Positions 6,564 through 13,048 are shown, counted from the first letter of the stretch. The stretch is DNA of 15,322 nt from JAJISK01 sp046759865 (GCA_046759865.1 JBHIDB010000022.1:1-15322), one strand, 5' to 3'. Notes: generated by a model not told the origin, from the sequence alone. Numbers and translations are program-made.

Positions 6564-7136
6564 GTGGGGCTCCGGGCAGGGTTGCTCCGAGTTCAGGATT
6601 GGCTGAGCGTCCGGGCCCACCGGCAGGACCTGCCGTACCTGCGTCGGGCCTTGGCCATCGAACCCGGTTTTCGCCTCCTCGACATCGGTGGCGGGACGGG
6701 GGCCTACACAAGGGTGTTCGCGACCGGGTGTGAGGAGATCGTCGTCTTGGAGCCTGACAAGAGGAAGGCTACCTACGGCGAACGTCGCAGACCGAACGTC
6801 CGCTTCGTTATCGGGCAGGTGGAGGAAATCCCGTTCTCCGACGACCACTTTGACCGGGTCACGGCCCTCGTCTCCCTCCATCACGTCCAGGACCATGGCC
6901 GGGGGCTACGCGAGGTTCGCCGTGTCCTCAAGCCTGAGGGACGGTTTGTCGTGGAGGAGTTCGACCCACGGAAGGGCCGCGGTCGGCGCGCGCACGTCTT
7001 CGAGAGCACCTTCGGGGGCGGCCACTCCACCTTCTACACCCCGGACGATCTCATGGCGAAGCTGGAGGAGCACGGGTTCTCCGGGGTCACCTTCGAGTCC
7101 GTTGGGCCCGGCTATCTCGCCGTCGCCAGCCGCTAG
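6564..7136 (+). CDS. Class I SAM-dependent methyltransferase
   Basis: A 190-residue UbiE/Methyltransf_11-type enzyme. Motif I is LLDIGGGTGAYT (residues 38-49), which binds SAM; motif II has the acidic E63 in VVLEPDK; the third segment is VEEIPFSDDHFDRVTALVSLHHV (87-109); the next strand is VLKPEGRFVVEEFDP. The small C-terminal part (FYTPDDLMAKLEEHGF) is a standard substrate-side cap. The target molecule is not predictable. The start is GTG 6564, one base after the VOC stop, with GAAGG 7 nt upstream; the frame extends back to 6459 inside the VOC gene, but that portion is Ser/Thr/Arg-rich shadow sequence. The pairing suggests that the methylated molecule or its relative is also handled by the VOC protein, which is inference. 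A small hairpin lies 24 nt after the stop. Confidence 0.9.
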   Translation: MGLRAGLLRVQDWLSVRAHRQDLPYLRRALAIEPGFRLLDIGGGTGAYTRVFATGCEEIVVLEPDKRKATYGERRRPNVRFVIGQVEEIPFSDDHFDRVTALVSLHHVQDHGRGLREVRRVLKPEGRFVVEEFDPRKGRGRRAHVFESTFGGGHSTFYTPDDLMAKLEEHGFSGVTFESVGPGYLAVASR

Positions 7137-7159
7137 CATTCGCTTGCCCGTCGCCCGGC

Positions 7160-7174
7160 GATGTTCTCAACATC
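7160..7174 (+). terminator. Small stem-loop downstream of the methyltransferase
   Basis: GATGTT-CTC-AACATC is a perfect 6-bp stem with a 3-nt loop, 24 nt after the methyltransferase stop. It is a candidate 3'-end structure; there is no T-run directly behind it. Confidence 0.35.
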
Positions 7175-7191
7175 CGGAAACGCCGATAGCC

Positions 7192-7197
7192 TTTAAT
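7192..7197 (+). promoter_or_regulatory. TATA-like box for the GOLD-like membrane protein
   Basis: TTTAAT in a GC-rich spacer, 66 nt before the GTG at 7263. Initiation is expected near 7220, leaving a ~40-nt leader that carries the strong ribosome binding site GGGGAGGT just before the start. Confidence 0.5.
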
Positions 7198-7262
7198 CTA
7201 GGCCAGGGCGTCTTCACCACCCCTCGTGGAGACGGGGCGGGGGGAAATCGGGAGGGGAGGTC

Positions 7263-7823
7263 GTGCTGCGTTTCTATCACGTCTTGTTCGTCCTGGCCGG
7301 GGTCTTGTTCTTCGGCGGCTTTGCCCTCGTTGACAACGGGTTGGACCTGCGCACGTCGTTTCAGGGGGAGGAGAGCTTTGCCATCCCTGCGGGAGCTCAG
7401 TGGTACTACGCGGTGGAACTCCCGATGCAGGCAGGCAGCCGGATCCACATCGACTTCCAGGAGACCTCCAAGCGGGCCATCACAGTCCTCCTGCTCCCGG
7501 AGGGAGACTTCCAGGCCTTCCTGGACGCCGAGGGGATTCCGGTGGTCCTGGGAGCAACTACCGCCTCTTCCGGCGCCCTCGCCGTCAACCTCCGAGATGC
7601 GGGCACTTACTTCTTGGTGTTCACTCATGCAAGCGAGACCCGTGGAGTTCTCCAGGAGGTCCACCTCCGCTACAGCTTCAGCGGAGTCCAGCCTCCTGAG
7701 CCCGATTGGCTCCTCATCGCGCTAGGGGTGGTCACCGCCGGGTTCGGCGCGGTCGTCGTGGCCATGGCGGCCATGCGGCGGATCCGAGCGTACCGACGTA
7801 ACGAGCCTGAGGCGGCTGCGTGA
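7263..7823 (+). CDS. Membrane-anchored protein with GOLD/p24-like extracytoplasmic domain
   Basis: A 186-residue protein with an N-terminal hydrophobic segment (about 5-23, signal anchor or signal peptide), an extracytoplasmic beta-rich domain (about 30-140) and a C-terminal membrane helix (about 149-170) followed by the basic tail RRIRAYRRN. The middle domain shows the pattern of archaeal GOLD-like beta-sandwiches: IPAGAQWYYAVELPM (polar start, strand), ITVLLLPEGDFQAFLD (strand plus 'element in the field' helix) and LRDAGTYFLVFTHA (the conserved G-TY-LVF strand). The order of parts, topology and short basic tail recall eukaryotic p24/emp24 cargo proteins; sequence similarity to them is not claimed. 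The start is GTG 7263, directly after GGGGAGGTC. Role unknown, possibly envelope or protein-sorting related. The GOLD-like assignment is pattern recognition only. Confidence 0.8.
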   Translation: MLRFYHVLFVLAGVLFFGGFALVDNGLDLRTSFQGEESFAIPAGAQWYYAVELPMQAGSRIHIDFQETSKRAITVLLLPEGDFQAFLDAEGIPVVLGATTASSGALAVNLRDAGTYFLVFTHASETRGVLQEVHLRYSFSGVQPPEPDWLLIALGVVTAGFGAVVVAMAAMRRIRAYRRNEPEAAA

Positions 7824-7864
7824 AGACTCAGTCCTAGAAGTCCGAGCCGCAGCTGCCGAGTCTT
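7823..7864. terminator. Stem-loop between convergent genes
   Basis: AAGACTC (7823-7829) and GAGTCTT (7858-7864) form a perfect 7-bp inverted repeat. The left arm starts at the last base of the TGA stop of the membrane protein. The loop holds GCAGCTGC, and a 10-bp palindrome GGACCGGTCC follows at 7865-7874. In this 54-nt convergent spacer it could serve as a 3'-end signal for both strands. Confidence 0.4.
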
Positions 7865-7877
7865 GGACCGGTCCTGT

Positions 7878-8357
7878 CTATGCCTCTCGCTCAATCTTCA
7901 GCGTCAAGGGAACGCGACGTGTGAGGGAATCGCCCACGGGCGAACTCCGCTCGCACATCGCCTTCAGCTCCTCAACCTGCTCATCTGACGCGTCAGGTGC
8001 GCGAAGCCGTATGGTGTAGCCGATTCGGTCGTACCCCGGCTGGGGACCCTTCTCGAGCCCGAGAAGCCGCTGGACGTTGAAGTGGCCCTTCGCCTCAACT
8101 TCCAAGCTCTCGAGCTCCAGTCCCAAGAGCGTTGCGGTCGTCGCCACAACCTCCACGTCGCACGCCGCCAGAGAAGCGAGGAGCAACACCATCGCACTCG
8201 GCTCTCCCTCACCGCCGACATCGAGGGTCTTTCCCTCATACCGGAGCTGGGCGCGGGAGCCGTCGTTCCACTGTGCCAAGATGGTCGGGTCCCGTTCGGC
8301 AACAGAAGAGTCAGCCTTCACCATCTTGATGTAATCGCGCAGCTCTGGTACGTTCAT
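7878..8357 (-). CDS. OsmC/Ohr family protein
   Basis: A 159-residue OsmC-fold protein, a family of thiol-dependent hydroperoxide reductases. The two redox cysteines are in place: C66 in SLAACDVEVVAT and C135 in CERSSPVGDSL, both in the standard helix contexts. The N-terminal strands (LRYEGKTLDVGGEG) and the end strand (VPLTLKIERE) also fit. Members of this group reduce organic peroxides using lipoyl or dithiol donors; a few have other roles. I place the start at ATG 8357 because GGGGAGGAGGT sits about 10 nt upstream; the frame continues to 8441 (ATGs at 8387 and 8441), but the extra residues lack family character. The gene converges with the GOLD-like membrane protein and lies downstream of the ssDNA-binding protein on the same strand, separated by about 230 nt that include a hairpin. 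Confidence 0.88.
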   Translation of the reverse strand: MNVPELRDYIKMVKADSSVAERDPTILAQWNDGSRAQLRYEGKTLDVGGEGEPSAMVLLLASLAACDVEVVATTATLLGLELESLEVEAKGHFNVQRLLGLEKGPQPGYDRIGYTIRLRAPDASDEQVEELKAMCERSSPVGDSLTRRVPLTLKIEREA

Positions 8358-8431
8358 CCCGTTGAGGACCTCCTCCCCTTGGCCCATAGGTGGGCAGAGG
8401 AAGGTTCGTACCTTAGACCTTGCCCCGTCGG

Positions 8432-8441
8432 GTGACGTCAC
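8432..8441. repeat. 10-bp palindrome upstream of the OsmC gene
   Basis: GTGACGTCAC is a perfect palindrome about 75 nt upstream of the chosen OsmC start, in the expected promoter or leader zone; a TTAA at 8448-8451 could be part of the TATA element. It may be an operator for a redox-responsive regulator, but this is speculative. Confidence 0.3.
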
Positions 8442-8539
8442 ACCCAGTTAAGGGAGGGTTTCAGCCATGACACTCCAGGGTGCCCTCCATCGAGACGGAA
8501 CTGAGGCGGGCAGGGCCCGTCCGTCTTGCGGGAGAAGTC

Positions 8540-8559
8540 CGCCGAGCCTCAGCTCGGCG
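8540..8559 (-). terminator. Strong hairpin downstream of the ssDNA-binding protein gene
   Basis: CGCCGAGC-CTCA-GCTCGGCG is a perfect 8-bp, GC-only-ends stem with a 4-nt loop, 33 nt past the stop of the ssDNA-binding protein on the minus strand. It is the most stable hairpin I noticed between genes. No T-run follows, so it may mark or protect a 3' end instead of being a classical terminator. Confidence 0.45.
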
Positions 8560-8591
8560 TGTCACATCCTCCGCTCAAACTCAGGAGATGA

Positions 8592-9050
8592 CTAGTAACG
8601 CCGGCGTCCCCTGCTTCGCTTCTGCTGGCTTCCTCGGCCTCGGCCGCCGCCGCCGTAGGATCGTCCACCACGGGGCGGGCGTCGGTCCGACTCGTACTCG
8701 TCGGCCGATCGGTCCACCGAGGTGTTCACCTCGGGGATCTCCTCGTCCGACTTCTTGAAGGAGCCGTACTTCCCGACGTTGAGGCGCATATGGCCTCGCA
8801 CGAGGCTGACGTAGCCGTTGTCGATCTCCAGGACATCGTCCTGGGCTACGCCATCGATCTGGTCTCCCCACAGGGTGAGGATGACCGTTGCGGTCTCGTC
8901 CCCGACCGTGGCCTCCACGAGGTCGCGGGATCCACCGAACTTGGAGTCGATGGTCTTCCGCTCGCCGAGGCTGAGGACCTTTACCGTGACGTCCGCGTTT
9001 TTGGATGCGGGCGTCAGCTCATCCACCTTCACGAGATTCTTCTCTTCCAT
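8592..9050 (-). CDS. OB-fold single-stranded DNA-binding protein with RGG-like tail
   Basis: A 152-residue archaeal SSB/RPA-like protein. Residues 5-98 form one OB fold: VKVDELTPASKNADVTVKVL is the standard opening, then the RDLVEATVGDETATVILTLW strand pair (W61 is a likely base-stacking aromatic), DVLEIDNGYV, and the closing LNVGKYGSF. A short acidic linker (SDEEIPEVN) leads to a Gly/Arg/Ser-rich tail (about 122-152) ending RSRGRRRY. Crenarchaeal-type SSBs have a similar one-OB-plus-tail plan, but their tails are usually acidic at the tip; this one is strongly basic, so it may bind nucleic acid itself. It probably coats ssDNA during replication and repair. The start ATG 9050 follows GTGAG; the frame reaches 9158, but that part is not SSB-like. 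A TATA-like box at 9167-9174 predicts a leader of about 95 nt. Confidence 0.9.
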   Translation of the reverse strand: MEEKNLVKVDELTPASKNADVTVKVLSLGERKTIDSKFGGSRDLVEATVGDETATVILTLWGDQIDGVAQDDVLEIDNGYVSLVRGHMRLNVGKYGSFKKSDEEIPEVNTSVDRSADEYESDRRPPRGGRSYGGGGRGRGSQQKRSRGRRRY

Positions 9051-9166
9051 GGTCTCACGCTCTTGCGACAAATCAGGCCATTTCGCGGTATGGGGCCTTT
9101 GGTCGAAGAGCCAGGGAGGCCGTCCGAAAATTCCTGCTTGCCTGGGGCGTGTTACCATGCACGGCT

Positions 9167-9174
9167 ATTTAAAT
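9167..9174 (-). promoter_or_regulatory. Palindromic TATA box (ATTTAAAT)
   Basis: ATTTAAAT is a near-ideal archaeal TATA element and, being a perfect palindrome, can be read in either direction. On the minus strand it puts initiation near 9144, serving the ssDNA-binding protein. On the plus strand initiation near 9197 could serve the gene at 9329, with a long leader. Confidence 0.6.
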
Positions 9175-9328
9175 GCGTCCCGACCAACATCAGGACTGAA
9201 TCTGAGCGTGCCGAGAGACGATAGGCGGCTCCTCGGTTCAGACGACGAGTACGTTCTTAGAGCGAAAGACATCCCCGCCGGGACGGGCAACCTTAGGTAC
9301 CCCCGACCTTTCGGGACCCTGAGACTCC

Positions 9329-9718
9329 GTGGCCGATTGGGAGCGATACCGCGAGCTGTATGAGCGTGCCTTTGGCGAGGAGCCTGAGGTCCAGACGGAG
9401 CGATACAAGGCCATCGCGGCCGACGCCGAACCCACCCGGGAGTGGCTCGGGGGCCCCCTGGTCCTCATCCTCACGGAGCGGAGCGGGGACCTCATCTTCC
9501 AGGATCCTGAGCGCCATCAGGGCGTCGAGAACGCGGAGGACTTCTTGCGTCTGTGTACATCGCAAGTCGAGAACTACCGAGCGCGGGTTTCGGAGGATGA
9601 ACCGAAGGATGACGCCGAACGCACAGATCGGGCCACGCTTCTCCAGGTCGCCGACGACATGGAAGAGGTGTGCATCTTGGCACACCAGATCGTGCAAGAA
9701 GAAGAGGAAGCAGCGTAG
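9329..9718 (+). CDS. Small acidic hypothetical protein
   Basis: A 129-residue soluble protein that I do not recognise. It is acidic and helical (opening MADWERYRELYERAFG, closing MEEVCILAHQIVQEEEEAA), with a short strand-like core LVLILTERSGDLIF at about residues 43-57. Codon choice resembles the neighbouring real genes, and the opposite-strand open frame is Arg/Leu/Pro-rich shadow, so the plus-strand reading is favoured. The start is GTG 9329; no good ribosome binding site is visible. A weak AT-richer patch (CCTTAGGTA, about 9292-9300) lies roughly 30 nt upstream, or transcription may come from the palindromic TATA box at 9167. No membrane segments or metal motifs. The next gene starts 138 nt downstream with its own TATA-like box, so this is probably a single-gene unit. 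Confidence 0.65.
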   Translation: MADWERYRELYERAFGEEPEVQTERYKAIAADAEPTREWLGGPLVLILTERSGDLIFQDPERHQGVENAEDFLRLCTSQVENYRARVSEDEPKDDAERTDRATLLQVADDMEEVCILAHQIVQEEEEAA

Positions 9719-9802
9719 CCCTCGGAGGCATGCCCCCACTCACCTGGCGGATTGAGAAATCATCAGGATGGTACTACGTCGTGGCGCCTCGACGCAGTGG
9801 AG

Positions 9803-9808
9803 TTTAAC
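9803..9808 (+). promoter_or_regulatory. TATA-like box of the ASCH gene
   Basis: TTTAAC lies about 50 nt before GTG 9857 and predicts initiation near 9832, leaving a ~25-nt leader with a weak AGGGAAG ribosome binding site. Confidence 0.4.
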
Positions 9809-9856
9809 ACAGTTCGCCCTAGTCCAACCGCGAAGTGAAATCGCAGGGAAGCGGCA

Positions 9857-10357
9857 GTGGCCGAGCGACGTGAGAACTCCAGAGTTGATCGCTACTGGCA
9901 AGCATACTTGGACTCGCTGGAGTCTGACACGGACAAGCCGGAGTCCTACGAAGTCTGGCACTTTGGGGACACAGAGGAAGGGGCCAGGAAGCTCGCCAGG
10001 TTGGTGAGAAGCGGTCAGAAGACTGCGACGAGTGGCCTCGTTTGGGAAATGGAAGCCAAGGGCTTTGGGGTCCATCACGCGGGAGACGTCGTCGTGGTCG
10101 TCGACTCGGAACAGGAGCCCTACTGCATTATCGAGATTACGGAAGCGAGGATCATCCCCTCTGACAAGATCGTCGATGAGCAATTTGCCCTTGACTACGG
10201 GGAGGGCATTGAATCATTGAGCGCATGGAAGAAATCGTCCTGGGCCTATTTCTCCGAGATGTGCGAAGAGCTCGGCCGAGAACCGACAGGGAGCATGCCC
10301 ATCGCGTGCCAGAGGTTCCGACTCCTCTTTGAAGGGCCGCCAGAACCCGCTATATAG
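9857..10357 (+). CDS. ASCH domain protein (YhfF-like)
   Basis: A 166-residue protein of the ASCH superfamily (PUA-like beta-barrel, predicted or shown in some members to bind RNA or to act on modified nucleosides). The landmarks follow the YhfF group closely: VWHFGDTEEGARKLARLV (33-50), the family motif SGQKTAT (52-58, GxKxAT), HHAGDVVVVVDSEQEPYCII (turn GD then two strands, 73-92), YGEGIESLSAWKKSSWAYF (114-132) and MPIACQRFRLLF (147-158). The N-terminal 28 residues form the helix usual in this group. Start GTG 9857. The last codons and the stop (TAG 10355-10357) are also part of the TATA box of the next gene. The molecular target is unknown. Confidence 0.9.
   Translation: MAERRENSRVDRYWQAYLDSLESDTDKPESYEVWHFGDTEEGARKLARLVRSGQKTATSGLVWEMEAKGFGVHHAGDVVVVVDSEQEPYCIIEITEARIIPSDKIVDEQFALDYGEGIESLSAWKKSSWAYFSEMCEELGREPTGSMPIACQRFRLLFEGPPEPAI
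10351..10356 (+). promoter_or_regulatory. TATATA box embedded in the ASCH stop codon
   Basis: TATATA, within the palindrome CGCTATATAGCG (10347-10358), is centred 25-26 nt before ATG 10379 and shares bases with the TAG stop of the upstream gene. The distance fits a leaderless transcript beginning at the ATG. Confidence 0.6.
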
Positions 10358-10378
10358 CGAGCTTCGGATGGTCGGTGG

Positions 10379-10771
10379 ATGACGCTTGAGTGGTTCTTCC
10401 TCTTCCTAGCCGGAAGCCTGCAGTTCTACGGGGCCTGGTCCATCGACTTCGCGTGGCTTGGTCGCGAGACTACGGGCAAAGTCGTCCTCCCATTGCCAGG
10501 CGGGGCGTTGAACGTCTCAGCGCGGGCCTGGTGGTGGCACGCCTGGGCTGCGATGATCGCGGGTGTCATCATCGTCATCCTCCTGGTCTCGCCCGTGAAC
10601 GGTTTCGTCGGCGTAGCCGGCATGCTGTTGGCCTCTTTCGGACTCCTCTTTGTCTGGGTCCCTTGGTACCGAGGAAAGGGAGTCCTCGGCGGAGGCTACG
10701 CCGCCACGTGGAATCTCGCGTTCTTCCTTGGGGTGGCGGGAGGCAGCGCTGTGATGATTCTGGGAACGTAG
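10379..10771 (+). CDS. Small membrane protein, four predicted helices
   Basis: A 130-residue integral membrane protein with hydrophobic segments at about 4-22, 53-71, 76-96 and 108-128. Between the first two lies a polar/aromatic stretch with RETTGKVVLPLPGG and ARAWWWHAW, placing Trp residues at the membrane interface. No family is recognised; it has no transporter or protease motif. Start ATG 10379 is favoured by the TATATA box 25-26 nt upstream and lies 21 nt after the ASCH stop. Although adjacent and co-directional with the ASCH gene, it appears to have its own promoter. An AGAGG/CCTCT inverted repeat (10770-10789) sits at its stop codon. Confidence 0.75.
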   Translation: MTLEWFFLFLAGSLQFYGAWSIDFAWLGRETTGKVVLPLPGGALNVSARAWWWHAWAAMIAGVIIVILLVSPVNGFVGVAGMLLASFGLLFVWVPWYRGKGVLGGGYAATWNLAFFLGVAGGSAVMILGT

Positions 10772-10908
10772 AGGCCGAGACCCTCCTCTCCCAGGGGCCC
10801 GCCAAACTCGTCCTTGACCCGTCTGTCAGCCATCCTTAAGGCGAGTCGATTCCATGCCGCGGTTCGCAGTTCGGGTACGTAACCGTGTGGGCTGCGATGG
10901 GTGAGTCT

Positions 10909-11280
10909 ATGATCCGAGACGTTGGTGCACTGATTCTCTTTAGCCACCGAGTGTCCGCTGTCGTCCGGTTCTACGAAGCAATCGGGCTGGAGCTGCAACC
11001 CGAGCGTCACGAGGACGGGCCGGTTCACTACGTCTCTGAACTCGGGCCCACCCACTTCGCCGTGTTCGAAAGTCCTCCGGGGGAGGCACCGGAATTCAAG
11101 ACAGGCGGTAGTACATTTCCTGGCTTTACCGTCGACTCCTTGGAAGATGCCCTGTCCGGGGCAAGGTCGGTCGGAGCTCGTGTCGTGCAAGAGCCGACCC
11201 CATACCCGTGGGGGATGAGAGTTCTGGTGGTGGACCCGGATGGCCGGGTGATTGAGCTGTTCCAGCGTCCCAAAGCCTAG
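10909..11280 (+). CDS. VOC (glyoxalase/bleomycin-resistance fold) protein
   Basis: A 123-residue single-unit VOC protein: module 1 has LFSHRVSAVVRFYEAIGLEL and THFAVFE, module 2 has FPGFTVDSLEDALSGARSVGARVV and the classic end DPDGRVIELFQ. The first-strand metal ligand position is Leu/Phe rather than His; H49 and E116 remain, so metal binding is doubtful and a binding or resistance role is as likely as catalysis. Starts at GTG 10885, ATG 10897 and ATG 10909 are all possible; I chose 10909 because GGTGAG lies just upstream and the protein then begins MIRDVGALIL, the normal VOC opening. A CCTTAAGG at 10834-10841 may include the TATA element. It is convergent with the aldo/keto reductase, 58 nt apart. 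Confidence 0.85.
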   Translation: MIRDVGALILFSHRVSAVVRFYEAIGLELQPERHEDGPVHYVSELGPTHFAVFESPPGEAPEFKTGGSTFPGFTVDSLEDALSGARSVGARVVQEPTPYPWGMRVLVVDPDGRVIELFQRPKA

Positions 11281-11293
11281 CTGTCTGAGCAGT

Positions 11294-11311
11294 AGGACGG
11301 CTGGGCGTCCT
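11294..11311. terminator. Stem-loop between convergent VOC and aldo/keto reductase genes
   Basis: AGGACG-GCTGGG-CGTCCT is a perfect 6-bp stem with a 6-nt loop. Outer bases (CTGT 11281-11284 with ACAG 11317-11320, TGAG with CTCA) can extend or compete with it. It begins 13 nt after the VOC stop, in the 58-nt convergent spacer. Confidence 0.35.
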
Positions 11312-11338
11312 CAGCCACAGGCTCCGACGATGAAACGA

Positions 11339-12289
11339 TCAGAGGCCGACGCTATTCTCGTAGAACTCGCGAACCTGCGCCACCTCGTCGGAGGTTAGGT
11401 CCGGTGCCTCGGCCGCCCCGAGGTTCTCCTCAACGTGCGCCGGCGTCTTGGCTCCAGGAATCGTGACCGAGACTTCTGGGAAGGCGAGGACAAACTTCAG
11501 GGCGGCCTGCGCGAGCGTCCGGCCATCTCTCACGAGGAAAGACGCCAGTCCCTCCGCCACTCGGACCTGGTTCCGAATCATCTCGGGAGGCCAGTGGTGG
11601 CGGATGTCTCCCGGTGGGAAGGTCGCGTCTTCGGTGTACTTCCCCGTTAGGAAGCCGTTGCCCAGGGGCTCCCTCGCGATGAGGCCGACCTTGTACTTCG
11701 CCGCCAGCGGGAACACCTCGTCAATCCACTCCTGCCGAAACATCGAGAAGGGGAGCTGGACGACTTTCGGCTTGCCTGTCTGGATGGCCATGATCGCCTC
11801 CAGGGGCTGGTGGACGCTTACCCCGTAGTGTCGCACCTTGTTTTCGGCCTCGAACTTGTCGAGCACCTCGTACGTCCCGGGGTCGCTCATGAGGGCGAAG
11901 GGTGGGTTGTGGAGCTGATACAGGTCCACGTAGTCCGTCGCGAGGCGTTGGAGGGACTTGTCGAGCGCGAATTCGATGTAAGGCGCGGAGAAGTCCATCC
12001 GCACCCCACCGTGGTAGAAGTCTCCGCCGACCTTGGTCGCGATTCGAAGTTCCTCACGACGCTCCGTCAACGCCCTCCCGAGGAGCTCTTCGCTGTGCCC
12101 CCAGCCGTACACATCCGCCGTGTCGACGAAGGCGGCTCCGAGTTCCATCGCCCGTTCTAGGGCGCGCAGGGAGACGGCATCGTCCGTGGGGCCGTACGAG
12201 TTCCCGTATTCGTTGCCCCCAATCGCCCAGGCTCCGAACCCAATCTCGGGCACCCGCAAGTCGGTTCGGCCCAAGATGCGCTCCTTCAT
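11339..12289 (-). CDS. Aldo/keto reductase
   Basis: A 316-residue NADPH-dependent aldo/keto reductase of the TIM-barrel superfamily. The catalytic tetrad is visible: D56 and Y61 in VDTADVYGWG, K86 in ATKVG and H127 in YQLHNP. The opening LGRTDLRVPEIGFGAWAIGG and the cofactor-side segments (LIAREPLGNGFLTGKY; VTIPGAKTPAHVEENLGA) are typical of the AKR11/12-like bacterial and archaeal group. It reduces aldehydes or ketones; the physiological substrate is unknown. The start ATG 12289 is chosen because GGAGGGGG lies about 10 nt upstream; the ATG at 12307 would add MEGDAR, formed by that very ribosome site. The upstream QueE gene ends at 12314, so the two are probably co-transcribed. Linkage to deazaguanine synthesis is not expected from known biochemistry. 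Confidence 0.92.
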   Translation of the reverse strand: MKERILGRTDLRVPEIGFGAWAIGGNEYGNSYGPTDDAVSLRALERAMELGAAFVDTADVYGWGHSEELLGRALTERREELRIATKVGGDFYHGGVRMDFSAPYIEFALDKSLQRLATDYVDLYQLHNPPFALMSDPGTYEVLDKFEAENKVRHYGVSVHQPLEAIMAIQTGKPKVVQLPFSMFRQEWIDEVFPLAAKYKVGLIAREPLGNGFLTGKYTEDATFPPGDIRHHWPPEMIRNQVRVAEGLASFLVRDGRTLAQAALKFVLAFPEVSVTIPGAKTPAHVEENLGAAEAPDLTSDEVAQVREFYENSVGL

Positions 12290-12313
12290 GCGGGCGTCCC
12301 CCTCCATCCGCGG

Positions 12314-13048
12314 TCAGAAGCCTCGCGCCCCACCCCACCAATCGATCTGGAGCCGGGAGGAAAACCGATATCCGTACTTCTCACAGAGGTCGGCCACCCA
12401 AGGTCCTCTCCGTTCGAGGGAATCGGGTTCGACCGCTTCGGGCATGAGGATGACTCGATCTTGCCCGATGTCATACCTCGCCACCAATGCATTTACCTCT
12501 TCGACATCTGTGGGCTCACACAGAACGAACTTGAAGAACGCTCGTTCAGTGGCCCCGAGCGTTCGCATCGCACTCTCATTCTCGCGCCGCTCCCTCGGGT
12601 TGCCCGAGTTCTGGAGCTTGGGAGACACGTTCCACTGATGGACAATCCGGCGCAAGGCCTGGGAGGGGGAAATCGTCCCCGCCGTCTCAACTTCGATGAA
12701 GCATCCATCATCCGCGAGTTGTCCCAACAGGGACTCGAGGGCCCGTTGCTGGAGGAGGGGTTCACCACCGGTAATGACCAGGTGTTCGCACGGGAATGCC
12801 TTGAGCCTCCGCCGCACCTCGGCCAGAGGCAGGGAGTGCACCTCCCTCTTCGGATCGAACTGGTCCCAATCCCAGGTGTACTTCGTGTCGCACCAAACAC
12901 AGCGCAGATTGCAGAATCCCAGGCGAAGGAAGGTGGCGGGAAAACCGGCCATTGGACCCTCTCCCTGGATGGAGTGAAAGATCTCCGAGATGGCAAGCCT
13001 GTCAGAGGTGCTCTCCATTCGTGGAAGGGGCGTCGTTGTGGCGGACAT
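12314..13048 (-). CDS. queE: 7-carboxy-7-deazaguanine synthase
   Basis: A 244-residue radical SAM enzyme that converts 6-carboxy-tetrahydropterin to 7-carboxy-7-deazaguanine, the step before preQ0; in archaea preQ0 feeds tRNA archaeosine. Diagnostic features are IFHSIQGEGPMAG (QGEG signature, about 24-34), the cluster motif CNLRCVWCDT with C46, C50 and C53 (CX3CX2C), the SAM-binding VITGGEPLL (about 91-99), IEVETAGT and the C-terminal WWGGARGF. The partner genes queD and queC are not in the window. Start ATG 13048 follows GAGGT about 11 nt upstream; ATG 13018 (10 codons in) lacks a ribosome site, and earlier ATGs (13066, 13084) are less likely. The aldo/keto reductase follows within 25 nt, and the broken VOC gene ends 28 nt upstream, suggesting one transcript. 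Confidence 0.92.
   Translation of the reverse strand: MSATTTPLPRMESTSDRLAISEIFHSIQGEGPMAGFPATFLRLGFCNLRCVWCDTKYTWDWDQFDPKREVHSLPLAEVRRRLKAFPCEHLVITGGEPLLQQRALESLLGQLADDGCFIEVETAGTISPSQALRRIVHQWNVSPKLQNSGNPRERRENESAMRTLGATERAFFKFVLCEPTDVEEVNALVARYDIGQDRVILMPEAVEPDSLERRGPWVADLCEKYGYRFSSRLQIDWWGGARGF

Noticed and set aside
8818..9363. 181-codon plus-strand frame over the SSB gene and its promoter
   Set aside because: It is antisense to the SSB coding region, contains the palindromic TATA box, and encodes Ser/Arg-rich shadow sequence.
9293..9739. 148-codon minus-strand frame opposite the acidic hypothetical protein
   Set aside because: Composition is Arg/Leu-rich shadow; the plus-strand frame has better protein-like character.
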